A DNA stretch of 64,000 nt from positions 1-64,000 of the forward strand of contig JAFXTU010000016.1 in the NCBI GenBank assembly GCA_017535635.1, written 5' to 3'. The position numbers and the translations under genes are program-made. Source of the DNA: Oscillospiraceae bacterium (lineage in GTDB: Bacteria > Bacillota > Clostridia > Oscillospirales > Oscillospiraceae). The notes under the pieces are model-generated. The model had not been told where the DNA came from. It saw only the letters and a list, made by a program, of their open reading frames with translations, and searched no databases. This document shows, in pieces, positions 16,315 to 23,335 of the stretch; position 1 is the stretch's first letter, and each line of letters starts with the position of its first letter.

Positions 16315-18045
16315 ATGAAAAGAATATGGAGCAGCCTTCTCGCCATTCTCCTGGTCCTGTCCCTTCTGCCCGCCGCGGCCTTCGCCTCCGACGGGGCGGT
16401 CCGGTCGGACCGGGGCCTTCGTGCGGACGGGAAAAGGGTCCCCTGCGAAGTGTATGACATCGGCGGGGAATGCTATTATAAGCTGCGGGACGTGGCCATG
16501 ATCCTGCGGTCCACCGGCAGCCGCTTCTCCGTCGCCTGGGACGGGGAGAGGCGTGCGGTCAGGATCACTACGGGAGAAGCCTACGAGCCCATCGGCGGCG
16601 AAGGGGACCTCTCCGGCGGGGACAAGGGCGCCACGGCGGCCCCCAGCCCCCACAGCCTCCTCATCGACGGCGCGGAGGCTGTCGGCCTGAAAGCCTACAA
16701 CATCGGCGGCAGCAACTACTTCCGCCTGGAGGACCTGGGGGAAGCCCTGGGCTTCCGGACGGGCTACGACGAGGAGAGCGATACAGCCATCCTTCTCAGT
16801 AAGGTCCGGTTTGAGCCCAGGCCCTGGCTGACGGAGGAACTCACCATTACGGACAACACCGGCTTCTGGCACCACGAGATCTACACCTATGGAGAGGACG
16901 GGCGGACGCTCTCGAATCTCTCCGAGGGCCTGAGAGATCTTCCCGGCCTTCCCGAGCCTGTGCCCTACGGCTCCACCATGTACTTCCATTACGACGAGCT
17001 GGGGCGGAGGACGGAGTACGTTTCCGTTCCCCTGGGCGCCTCCCAGGAGGAGGGCCGGGTCGTCTCCAGCTTTGAATATGACAAATGGGGACAGATGGTC
17101 CGCAACGCCGGAGAGGGGGGCAGCTGCAACACCAGCACCTACGACGACGACGGCAATCTGACCGCCGTGGAGACCGTCAACGTGACGCCGGTGGGAGAGC
17201 TGCGCTCGGGTGCCTATATGGACTATGACGAAGCGGGCCGTCTGATCCGGAACGTCGCGGAGTCTAGCGGCGTGGTCGTCAGCCACTATGAGTACGCCTA
17301 CGACGCCCAGGGCCGCGCCATCCGGGAGGAGAGCTTCGACCCCGCCGGGAACCGGCTCTACGTCCAGGAGGCCGAATACGACGGCGACAGGCTGGAGAAG
17401 TCGGTCCAGGACTTCGGGAGCTCTTCCACCGTGTCCACCACGACCTATGACGAGGAGAGCCGGACCTACGTCACCGTAACGGAGTCCCCCTCCGGCGTTT
17501 CCATCTTCCGTTCCACCGTGAATGAGGCGGGGGATCCCCTGCGCCAGGAGTGGCAGAACGAGGCGGGCAGCAGCGTGACGGTCTACAGCTACGACGAGGA
17601 AGGGCGCCTCCTGCGGGAAGTGACCGGCGACCCGGAGGACCCGGCCTCCGTGACCACCTACACCTACGACGAAGAGGGCAACGTACTGACAGACATTTAC
17701 GAGGAGGGCTCCTACCGGGAGGAGAACGTCTACACCTATGACCGGGAGGCGCGGAAAATGACCCACACCCGGACCACCACCTATCCGGAGGCTTCCTCCC
17801 TGGTATTCTACCAGGAGAACGTGACCCTTCCCGTAGGGGGAAGCACCCTGCTCTTCTTTAGCTACATGCCCCGGAACGCCCTGGCGGAGGCCGTCACCTG
17901 GCTAAGCAGCGATGAGGGCGTAGCCACGGTGGACCAGCGGGGGACCGTCACCGCCGTCGCCCCCGGCACTGCCGCCGTCACCGTCACCAGCCTGCGGGGC
18001 CTCACGGTAAGCTGCACCGTCACCGTGACGGAAGCGGCGGGATGA
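16315..18045 (+). CDS. Secreted protein with stalk domains, YD-like repeats and a C-terminal Big2 domain
   Basis: A 576-residue exported protein. It has a signal peptide (MKRIWSSLLAILLVLSLLPA, cleavage near AAAFAS). Residues about 35-165 hold two copper-amine-oxidase-N-like stalk motifs (VPCEVYDIGGECYYKLRDV and GLKAYNIGGSNYFRLEDLG). About 180-480 contain repeated Tyr-Asp units such as YDEEGRLLREV and YDEEGNVLTD, as in RHS/YD proteins. The last 80 residues form a bacterial Ig-like Big2 domain (VTWLSSDEGVATVD...GTAAVTVT). There is no sortase or LPXTG signal. ATG follows AAAGGAG. It probably binds or decorates the cell surface. A toxic RHS tip is absent. Confidence 0.75.
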   Translation: MKRIWSSLLAILLVLSLLPAAAFASDGAVRSDRGLRADGKRVPCEVYDIGGECYYKLRDVAMILRSTGSRFSVAWDGERRAVRITTGEAYEPIGGEGDLSGGDKGATAAPSPHSLLIDGAEAVGLKAYNIGGSNYFRLEDLGEALGFRTGYDEESDTAILLSKVRFEPRPWLTEELTITDNTGFWHHEIYTYGEDGRTLSNLSEGLRDLPGLPEPVPYGSTMYFHYDELGRRTEYVSVPLGASQEEGRVVSSFEYDKWGQMVRNAGEGGSCNTSTYDDDGNLTAVETVNVTPVGELRSGAYMDYDEAGRLIRNVAESSGVVVSHYEYAYDAQGRAIREESFDPAGNRLYVQEAEYDGDRLEKSVQDFGSSSTVSTTTYDEESRTYVTVTESPSGVSIFRSTVNEAGDPLRQEWQNEAGSSVTVYSYDEEGRLLREVTGDPEDPASVTTYTYDEEGNVLTDIYEEGSYREENVYTYDREARKMTHTRTTTYPEASSLVFYQENVTLPVGGSTLLFFSYMPRNALAEAVTWLSSDEGVATVDQRGTVTAVAPGTAAVTVTSLRGLTVSCTVTVTEAAG

Positions 18046-18075
18046 ACCGAGACAACCCTCGGCAAGGATAAAGAA

Positions 18076-18111
18076 GGACCCGCCTCCCTGATGGGGGGCG
18101 GGTCCCTTTTC
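18076..18111. terminator. Intrinsic terminator between convergent genes
   Basis: Stem GGACCCGCC (18076-18084) with GGCGGGTCC (18097-18105), then CTTTT. Confidence 0.85.
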
Positions 18112-18131
18112 GTGCGATCGTCACGGACGGA

Positions 18132-18596
18132 TCACGGATTCTGTTCCTCTTCTTCCTCCTCCGCCGTTTTCAGAGCGATCATCAGCAGACGCTGAAACTC
18201 AGCTGCCTCCTGGGGAGTCATATTCTTGACGAAGTGCTCCTCCGCCTCGCGGGCAGAGCGCCACAGGTCCTCCGCCAGGGCCTCCCCCTTGGGCAGGGGC
18301 ACCAGGCGGCGGTAGCGGGCGTCCTTCTCGCTCCTTACCCGCTTGATGAACTCCTTTTCCTCCAGCCGGTCGATGATGCCGGAGACGGTGGGGTTGGTGA
18401 GCTTGAAGACCGACTGGATATCCAGCTGGTTGATCTCCCGGGTCTTATAGCAGTTAAGGATGTACATGAGCACGTCCCCCTGGATGGAGGTGAGGTTGAA
18501 GGCGCTCATGTGCCGGTTTTTCTGCTTCACCAGGGCGTTGTTCAGACGGAACACCTTAACAATGAGGCGGTTGGGCGGCAGCTTGTCGTTCCCCAT
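18132..18596 (-). CDS. MarR-family transcriptional regulator
   Basis: Winged-helix regulator of 154 residues: LTSIQGDVLMYILN, recognition helix region TNPTVSGIIDRLEEKEFIKRVRSEKDARYRRL, and an acidic EEEEEEQ tail. It is a single gene with its own promoter and a palindrome across the start site, so self-repression is likely. No transporter or stress gene sits beside it, so other targets must lie elsewhere. Confidence 0.9.
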   Translation of the reverse strand: MGNDKLPPNRLIVKVFRLNNALVKQKNRHMSAFNLTSIQGDVLMYILNCYKTREINQLDIQSVFKLTNPTVSGIIDRLEEKEFIKRVRSEKDARYRRLVPLPKGEALAEDLWRSAREAEEHFVKNMTPQEAAEFQRLLMIALKTAEEEEEEQNP

Positions 18597-18614
18597 GGTC
18601 CTTTCCCCCTCCGG

Positions 18615-18639
18615 ATAGATAGTTAGCTGAACTATCTAT
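18615..18639. promoter_or_regulatory. Palindromic operator of the MarR gene
   Basis: ATAGATAGTT-AGCTG-AACTATCTAT: perfect 10-bp arms, 5-bp centre, immediately downstream of the -10 element. Confidence 0.8.
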
Positions 18640-18640
18640 T

Positions 18641-18669
18641 ATCTTAGAGGAATCACGCCGCCCTGTCAA
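18641..18669 (-). promoter_or_regulatory. Sigma-A promoter of the MarR gene
   Basis: On the minus strand, TTGACA (18669-18664), 17-bp spacer, TAAGAT (18646-18641). Confidence 0.8.
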
Positions 18670-18730
18670 GGATAAATCTCTCATTTAGATATATTTTTTC
18701 ATATACACTTTGTTTAAGATCGCTTTCTTT

Positions 18731-18985
18731 TCAGGAAGCAAGGCCCACGATGAGCCAGACCACCCCCGTAAGGCCCGCCCCCAGGAGGGCCCAGGCTGGA
18801 GGCGGGAAGCTCCGGCGCTTCTTCCCTTCTCCGCCCATGGTCCGGTCCGCGATCTCCCGGGCCCGGTCCAGCAGCTCCTCCGCGCTCTCCCGGCTCCCGT
18901 CCCGCAGGATGAAGATGGCCTTCTCAAAGCGCTGACGGTCCGGGGAATCCACCAGGATGACCTGCCGCGTCACGCCCTTTACCAT
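18731..18985 (-). CDS. Small conserved single-TM protein downstream of spoIIE
   Basis: An 84-residue protein with one C-terminal membrane segment (PAWALLGAGLTGVVWLIVGL). The N-terminal half (VTRQVILVDSPDRQRFEKAIFIL) resembles a short family common in Clostridia and sometimes misnamed translation initiation factor 2. GGGAGGG precedes the ATG. It begins 50 nt after the spoIIE stop on the same strand, so it may be co-transcribed and sporulation-linked; function unknown. Confidence 0.65.
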   Translation of the reverse strand: MVKGVTRQVILVDSPDRQRFEKAIFILRDGSRESAEELLDRAREIADRTMGGEGKKRRSFPPPAWALLGAGLTGVVWLIVGLAS

Positions 18986-19035
18986 GCGTGTTCCCTCCCT
19001 TTTTTCCAGATACCTCCATTATGTCCGGCGCGGTA

Positions 19036-21333
19036 TCAGGATATACCCGGCTCTCCCCGTTTCAGGAGGCTCAGGGTCAGCACCGTCATGTCGTCCTCCC
19101 AGCCGCCCTGGGCTCCGGCCTCGGCCAGGATGTTCCCTGCCAGCTCACGGAGTTCCGCAGGGCCGCATCTCAGAAGCTTGTCCTCCACGTGCTCCGCTCT
19201 GGCCGCCCCGTCGGTGAGGATCACCGCCGCGCTGCCGGATTCCAGCTGCAGCCGTGTGCAGTCCGGCCCCCGGTCCTCGGTCCCGGCGGCGGCGCTCTCC
19301 CCCCGGACGAGGCGCACCCGGCCCCCGCTGCGGACGTAGGAGGGGGCCGCGCCGTATTTATAGACACAGGCCTCCCCGGAAAAGAGGTTCACGCTGAGCA
19401 GGTCCAGGCTCAGGCTGGCGATCCGCTTCTCGCTGCGGAGGAGGAGGGCCGTGTTCAGAAGGCGCATCACCGTCTCCGGCCCGATGCCCGCCCGCAGGAG
19501 CTTTTCCGCCAGGCTCGCCGCCTCCTCGCTGTCCCCGGCGGCCTCCGGCCCGGAGCCCATGCCGTCCGCCACCAGCAGATAGAGGACGCCCTCGGCGGTC
19601 TTGAAGCTCCGGGCCACGTCCCCGGAGGGGGACTTTCCGCCCCGGCAGCAGGCGGCCACTCCCACCTCCGCCTCCAGAGGCTCCTTTTCGTAGAGGAGCA
19701 GCCGCTCCCCCCTGGTGTCGGGGCAGGAGAGCTCCACCCCCGCCGCCTGGGAGAGCTGGGAAAGCCAGTCCGGCTTTGCCAGGAGGGCAGTCTTCCCCAC
19801 CCCCTCCAGCTCCACATGGAGGCGGCCGTTCCCGTCCCGGAAGGCGCTGGTGAGGGTGCCGGGGGCGTAGTCCCGGAGGAAGGCGCGCAGGCGCTTCGCC
19901 GTCCCCGGCTCCTCCCGGGCGCTGCCCCGGGAGAGGGCGGCCAGGTCCCGGAGGGCGGCGGCGAAATCGGCGTACTGCCGCTCCAGGAGATCCCGGTCCG
20001 CCCGGAGGCGCTGTTTCATCTGCCGCCGCCGCAAAAGCTCCTTTCGCTCCCGGCCCACGGCGGCGGCGTAGCCCCGGATGTTGAGGCAGCGGTCCCGGAA
20101 CCAGAGGGGAAAGTCCTCCGGGGAGGCGGCGCCCCCGGACTCCATGCTCTGCCAGGCCGCCTGGAGGGCGCTGCGGGTGGCCTGGTAGTCCACGCCCCAG
20201 CACTCCTCCCGCTTGCGGCAGCTCCGGCAGGTCTCCTCCGCCGCCGCGTCGAAGGCGGAGAGCACGTCCTCGTCGTTCCTCCCGGAAACGGGAGTCTCCG
20301 CCAGGAGGGCATGGAGGGTGCTGAAAGCGGCGGCGGCCAGGCCCATCCGCCCCTGGAGGTAGTGGAGCAGGCCGCCGCTCTCCCCCACGGCCGAGCGGCG
20401 GCGGATGTTCTCAAACAGGCGCTCCGGCGGCAGGATGAAGAGGACGGAGGCGATGAAAAACTCATAGAGGAGGCCGGTGCGCAGCTCCGCTCCGGCGCCC
20501 CAGAAGGCCGCCGCTGCGTTTCCCAGCACGCAGCCCAGGGCCGTGAGGAGGCGGATCCTGCCCCCCGCAAAGCCTCCCAGGGCCCCGGCGCAGCCCAGGG
20601 CCAGGGTGCAGACCCCCGGCGTAGAGCCCGCGGCGTCCAGACCCAAGCCCAGGAGCAGCCCCGCGAGAGCGCCTCCCTGGGCGCCGCCCAGCCAAGCGGC
20701 GGTGAGCACGGCGCAGGCGGCCAGGCACCGCCCCAGGGAGATCACCCCGGCCACGGTGACGTTTTCCAGGGCCATGACCAGACTGAGGCCAAGAAGGGCT
20801 CCGCCCAGGGCCCGGCCCCGGCCCTGTTCCCGCCGGAGCCCCAGTCGGTAGAGGCTGGCGATGCCGCCGGCCAGAAGGGCCTCCGCCAGCCAGAGGGCGA
20901 TGGCGGAGGGGCTGTGCTCTCCGTAACGGAGGTAGACCGCCCCGATCAGCCCGGTCATGAAGGCCGCCGTCAGAGGGGCGAAAAAGGGTCTGCCCGTGAA
21001 TTTCCACTCCTTCAGCAGGAACAGGGCGGCGTAGACCAGCATGGCCGTGGCGGCGATCCGCAGACCCTCCGCCAGGCCGAAGCCAGCCACGGCCCCCAGC
21101 ATGACCCCGGCGGCGGCCGCCGCGCCGCAGCCTCCCGCGCCCCAGGCGGCGGCAAAAGCGCCTCCCAGGGGAGCGAAGCGCCCCGGCAGCTCCGTCCGCC
21201 CCAGCAGGAAGCCGAAGAGGAAGACGCCAAGCCCTCGCAGAACGCCCTTCTTCCTTTCGTCCATGTCCCGCAGTTTTTGAGGGATCCTGCCCAGGAGCCT
21301 GTCCCTCCATTTCGCCCGCTGTTCCTTTTTCAC
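19036..21333 (-). CDS. spoIIE: Stage II sporulation protein E (SpoIIE), PP2C phosphatase
   Basis: Forespore-septum phosphatase of about 765 residues that dephosphorylates SpoIIAA and so frees sigma-F. The N-terminal region holds about ten hydrophobic segments (residues 30-300). A central linker contains the Cys pairs CRSCRKREEC. The C-terminal PP2C domain has LLVADGMGSG and the end motif EDDMTVL, both with metal-binding Asp residues. Start: GTG at 21333, 9 nt after GGAGG; no in-frame ATG has a better signal. Its presence shows that the organism belongs to an endospore-forming lineage. The upstream region has Spo0A-like tandem boxes. Confidence 0.93.
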   Translation of the reverse strand: MKKEQRAKWRDRLLGRIPQKLRDMDERKKGVLRGLGVFLFGFLLGRTELPGRFAPLGGAFAAAWGAGGCGAAAAAGVMLGAVAGFGLAEGLRIAATAMLVYAALFLLKEWKFTGRPFFAPLTAAFMTGLIGAVYLRYGEHSPSAIALWLAEALLAGGIASLYRLGLRREQGRGRALGGALLGLSLVMALENVTVAGVISLGRCLAACAVLTAAWLGGAQGGALAGLLLGLGLDAAGSTPGVCTLALGCAGALGGFAGGRIRLLTALGCVLGNAAAAFWGAGAELRTGLLYEFFIASVLFILPPERLFENIRRRSAVGESGGLLHYLQGRMGLAAAAFSTLHALLAETPVSGRNDEDVLSAFDAAAEETCRSCRKREECWGVDYQATRSALQAAWQSMESGGAASPEDFPLWFRDRCLNIRGYAAAVGRERKELLRRRQMKQRLRADRDLLERQYADFAAALRDLAALSRGSAREEPGTAKRLRAFLRDYAPGTLTSAFRDGNGRLHVELEGVGKTALLAKPDWLSQLSQAAGVELSCPDTRGERLLLYEKEPLEAEVGVAACCRGGKSPSGDVARSFKTAEGVLYLLVADGMGSGPEAAGDSEEAASLAEKLLRAGIGPETVMRLLNTALLLRSEKRIASLSLDLLSVNLFSGEACVYKYGAAPSYVRSGGRVRLVRGESAAAGTEDRGPDCTRLQLESGSAAVILTDGAARAEHVEDKLLRCGPAELRELAGNILAEAGAQGGWEDDMTVLTLSLLKRGEPGIS

Positions 21334-21372
21334 CTTGCATCGCCTCCGGGTCCCATCATTTGCGCGGCATTG

Positions 21373-21415
21373 ATTATAGGCGAAGCGGGGACGGAGATCC
21401 TGTCGTCTCCTGTCG
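21373..21415 (-). promoter_or_regulatory. Putative spoIIE promoter with tandem Spo0A-like boxes
   Basis: On the minus strand a perfect TATAAT (21378-21373) lies about 40 bp upstream of the GTG. On the opposite strand TGTCG occurs at 21401-21405 and again at 21411-21415, exactly one helical turn apart, as in tandem 0A boxes (TGTCGAA). No good -35 is visible, as expected of a Spo0A-activated sigma-A promoter. The match is only five bases per box. Confidence 0.5.
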
Positions 21416-21511
21416 GGGAGGGCGGGAAAGGAAAAAAGAATATTGAACTGGAGCTTCTTTTGTCTTAGAATGAAGGAAAGAACAGGACGAATCACGATTG
21501 GAGGGACCGTC

Positions 21512-22141
21512 ATGCCGTCTTCCATCCGCATCCAATACAACCTGCCGGACGAAGCCTATCTGGACCGGCTTCTCACCGACGACCTGATCCTCCGCTATGT
21601 GAAGGACGACTACGAGTATTCCCGGCACCGCACCGAGTTTTACGACACGCCGGATTGGCTCCTCACCTCCCGGGGCTATTCCCTGGACGTGGCCCCGGAG
21701 CTGGCCATTCCCTCCATCCACCTGGCCAGGGGGAAGCTGGCGCCGGAGGAGCTTCCCGGCCTCTTCCGGGGCGAGGTGTGGACCGCGCCCTACGACGGCG
21801 TGGGAGGGATGCTCTCCGCCCTGGAGGAGCGGGGCGCGCCCGGGGAATTCCTGGACCTGGCGGCGGGGAAGGAGCTCACGCAGCACTTCGTCATCTCCCA
21901 CAGCAGCAAGTCCACCACCCTCTACCTGCCGGACCGGACCAGGATCTGCATGTCCTTCGACAGCGGGATCATGACTGCGGGGGGAAAAAGCGAGGCCAGC
22001 TACGAGCTGAGCATGGACCTGCTCTTCGGGGAGGAGGGACAGCTCGTCAACTACTGCCAGCAGATCCGGGACCGGTTTGAGCTGCCGCCGGTGCTCCTGA
22101 GCCGCCAGCAGCGGGCCCTGGCCCTCCAGGGAAAGGGATGA
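21512..22141 (+). CDS. CYTH-domain-like protein
   Basis: A 209-residue protein resembling the CYTH/triphosphate tunnel fold: EFYDTPDWLLTSRGYSLDV, a late YELSMDLLFGEEGQLVNYC strand/helix, and a final LLSRQQRALAL. The N-terminal ExExK metal-binding motif expected for triphosphatases is not seen (SIRIQYNLP instead), so catalysis is doubtful. ATG follows GGAGGG by 6 nt. Its stop overlaps the YgjP-like peptidase start (ATGA), so the two are coupled. Confidence 0.6.
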   Translation: MPSSIRIQYNLPDEAYLDRLLTDDLILRYVKDDYEYSRHRTEFYDTPDWLLTSRGYSLDVAPELAIPSIHLARGKLAPEELPGLFRGEVWTAPYDGVGGMLSALEERGAPGEFLDLAAGKELTQHFVISHSSKSTTLYLPDRTRICMSFDSGIMTAGGKSEASYELSMDLLFGEEGQLVNYCQQIRDRFELPPVLLSRQQRALALQGKG

Positions 22142-22698
22142 GCGCGCCCTTGGCATACAGGGTCCTGCGGAGCCGGAGAAAGACCGTCTCCCTGGAGATC
22201 ACCCCGGCGGGGGAGGTGCTGATCCGCGCTCCCCTGCGAGCAACGGAAGCCTCCCTCCGGGCCTTTGCGGAGTCCCGGAAGGACTGGATCACAAGGCATC
22301 TGGCCCTCTGGAGGGAGCGGCAGGCTGCCGCTCTCCCCCGGCTCATGCCGGAGGAGGAGGCGAAGCTGCGCCACGAGGCAAAGCTCCTCTTTCCCCGGCG
22401 GGCGGCCCACTTTGCCCCGCTCCTGGGCGTGGATTTCGGCCGGATCACCGTCCGGGGCCAGCACAGCCGCTGGGGCAGCTGCTCGGCAAAGGGCAATCTC
22501 AATTTCAACTACCTCCTGCTCCTGGCCCCGCCGGAGGTGCTGGACTACGTGGTGGTCCATGAGCTCTGCCACCGGAAGGAGATGAACCACTCCAAGCGCT
22601 TCTGGGCCCTGGTGGGCTCTCAGATCCCGGACTGGCGGGCAAAGCGCGCCTGGCTCCGGGAGCACGGGCAGGCGCTCATGGCCCGCCTGCCGGAGTAG
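22138..22698 (+). CDS. YgjP-like (DUF45) M48-family zinc metallopeptidase
   Basis: A 186-residue cytosolic zinc metallopeptidase-like protein. The zinc site is VVHELCHRKEMNHSKRFW (HExxH plus downstream His). The N-terminal strands VSLEITPAGEVLIRAP and the HSRWGSCSAKGNLNFNY segment are diagnostic for the YgjP/DUF45 family. Substrates of this family are not well defined. It is translationally coupled to the CYTH-like gene. Confidence 0.87.
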   Translation: MSAPLAYRVLRSRRKTVSLEITPAGEVLIRAPLRATEASLRAFAESRKDWITRHLALWRERQAAALPRLMPEEEAKLRHEAKLLFPRRAAHFAPLLGVDFGRITVRGQHSRWGSCSAKGNLNFNYLLLLAPPEVLDYVVVHELCHRKEMNHSKRFWALVGSQIPDWRAKRAWLREHGQALMARLPE

Positions 22699-22709
22699 GC
22701 GGAATAGAT

Positions 22710-22745
22710 TTTCCCCCGGCGTCTCAGCGGAGACGCCGGGGGAAA
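22710..22745. repeat. Palindromic hairpin repeat, copy 1
   Basis: TTTCCCCCGGCGTCT pairs with AGACGCCGGGGGAAA around CAGCGG; pairing continues outwards to about 22703/22752 with one G-U. A near-identical copy lies at 23279-23314 and differs only in the loop. It lacks a T-run after the stem, so it is not a standard terminator. Confidence 0.85.
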
Positions 22746-22747
22746 GT

Positions 22748-22924
22748 CTATTGTTCTTGCCCTTGGTCTGAGTTGTTCTCTTCAGCTTGGAGATAGATTT
22801 CCTCTGCTTTTTCCTCCGCATCGATCAGAATTTCTTTCGCCAATCCGAAATTGCTCGCTTCCAACGCCTCCAGTGCCGTTTCCGCCCCGTCAAGCATGAT
22901 GTGATACATTCGTCTGTAATCCAC
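22748..22924 (-). CDS. Small acidic helical protein divergent from an XRE regulator
   Basis: A 58-residue ORF beginning GTG (VDYRRMYHIMLDGAETAL) and ending ENNSDQGQEQ, preceded by AGGAGA. It is Glu/Ala-rich and predicted fully helical (TALEALEASNFGLAKEIL). It resembles a family of short proteins (MDYxxMY...AEEIY) encoded next to XRE regulators in gut Firmicutes, recalled from general knowledge and not checked. A TTGATT-17-TATTAT promoter drives it, and an operator lies immediately after the -10. Possible partner or antagonist of the XRE protein; function unknown. Confidence 0.7.
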   Translation of the reverse strand: MDYRRMYHIMLDGAETALEALEASNFGLAKEILIDAEEKAEEIYLQAEENNSDQGQEQ

Positions 22925-22940
22925 AGCGATAATCTCCTAT

Positions 22941-23006
22941 GGTCATATTATGACCAATAATATCATGTCAGATTTCTATAATCAAGCAAAAGGTCAATTT
23001 TTGACC
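22941..23006. promoter_or_regulatory. Two matched operators in the divergent XRE/small-protein promoter region
   Basis: GGTCATATTATGACC (22941-22955) and GGTCAATTTTTGACC (22992-23006), both 15-bp dyads with GGTCA/TGACC ends and centres 51 bp apart. The first sits at the start site of the minus-strand small protein. The second lies between a TATAAT (22977-22982) and the XRE start. Likely sites for the XRE protein itself. Confidence 0.8.
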
Positions 23007-23025
23007 ATTATGCGAGGTGAGGGAT

Positions 23026-23271
23026 TTGGCAAGGCTGTATGCCCCGGATGGAAAGAAAAACCTGGTCGGTCCCCGCGTTCGTGAATTGCGCAGACAGCGG
23101 GGACTTTCCCAGGAGCAGCTGACGGCCCAGCTCCAGCTGCTGGGATTGGACAGCGAGCGGGGCGTAGTCAAGCGGATCGAGAACGGAACCCGCTTTGTAA
23201 CGGACCTGGAGCTCTGCCTCCTGGCGGACTGTTTTGGAGTATCGGTCCGGGAGCTTTTGGGTCGGGACTGA
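23026..23271 (+). CDS. XRE-family HTH regulator
   Basis: About 81 residues, one Cro/CI-type helix-turn-helix (VRELRRQRGLSQEQLTAQLQ...VVKRIENGTRFVTDLEL). TTG at 23026 is preferred (MARLYAPDGKKNLVGP) with GAGGTGA just upstream; an in-frame GTG at 23017 overlaps that signal. It is divergent from the 58-residue protein, with paired operators between them. Both genes lie between two near-identical palindromes. Confidence 0.82.
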   Translation: MARLYAPDGKKNLVGPRVRELRRQRGLSQEQLTAQLQLLGLDSERGVVKRIENGTRFVTDLELCLLADCFGVSVRELLGRD

Positions 23272-23278
23272 ATATACA

Positions 23279-23314
23279 TTTCCCCCGGCGTCTCAGTGGA
23301 GACGCCGGGGGAAA
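23279..23314. repeat. Palindromic hairpin repeat, copy 2
   Basis: Same 15-bp arms as the copy at 22710-22745, loop CAGTGG instead of CAGCGG. The pair brackets a 533-bp XRE cassette. Confidence 0.85.
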
Positions 23315-23335
23315 ACTATATATTGTCCGATCCGT

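Noticed and set aside
18988..21468. 826-codon plus-strand frame opposite spoIIE
   Set aside because: Antisense to SpoIIE, Pro/Gly/Arg-rich, no start signal.
22710..22745. Intrinsic terminator
   Set aside because: Stem ends are TTT...AAA on both strands, so neither has a T-run after the hairpin; kept as a repeat.
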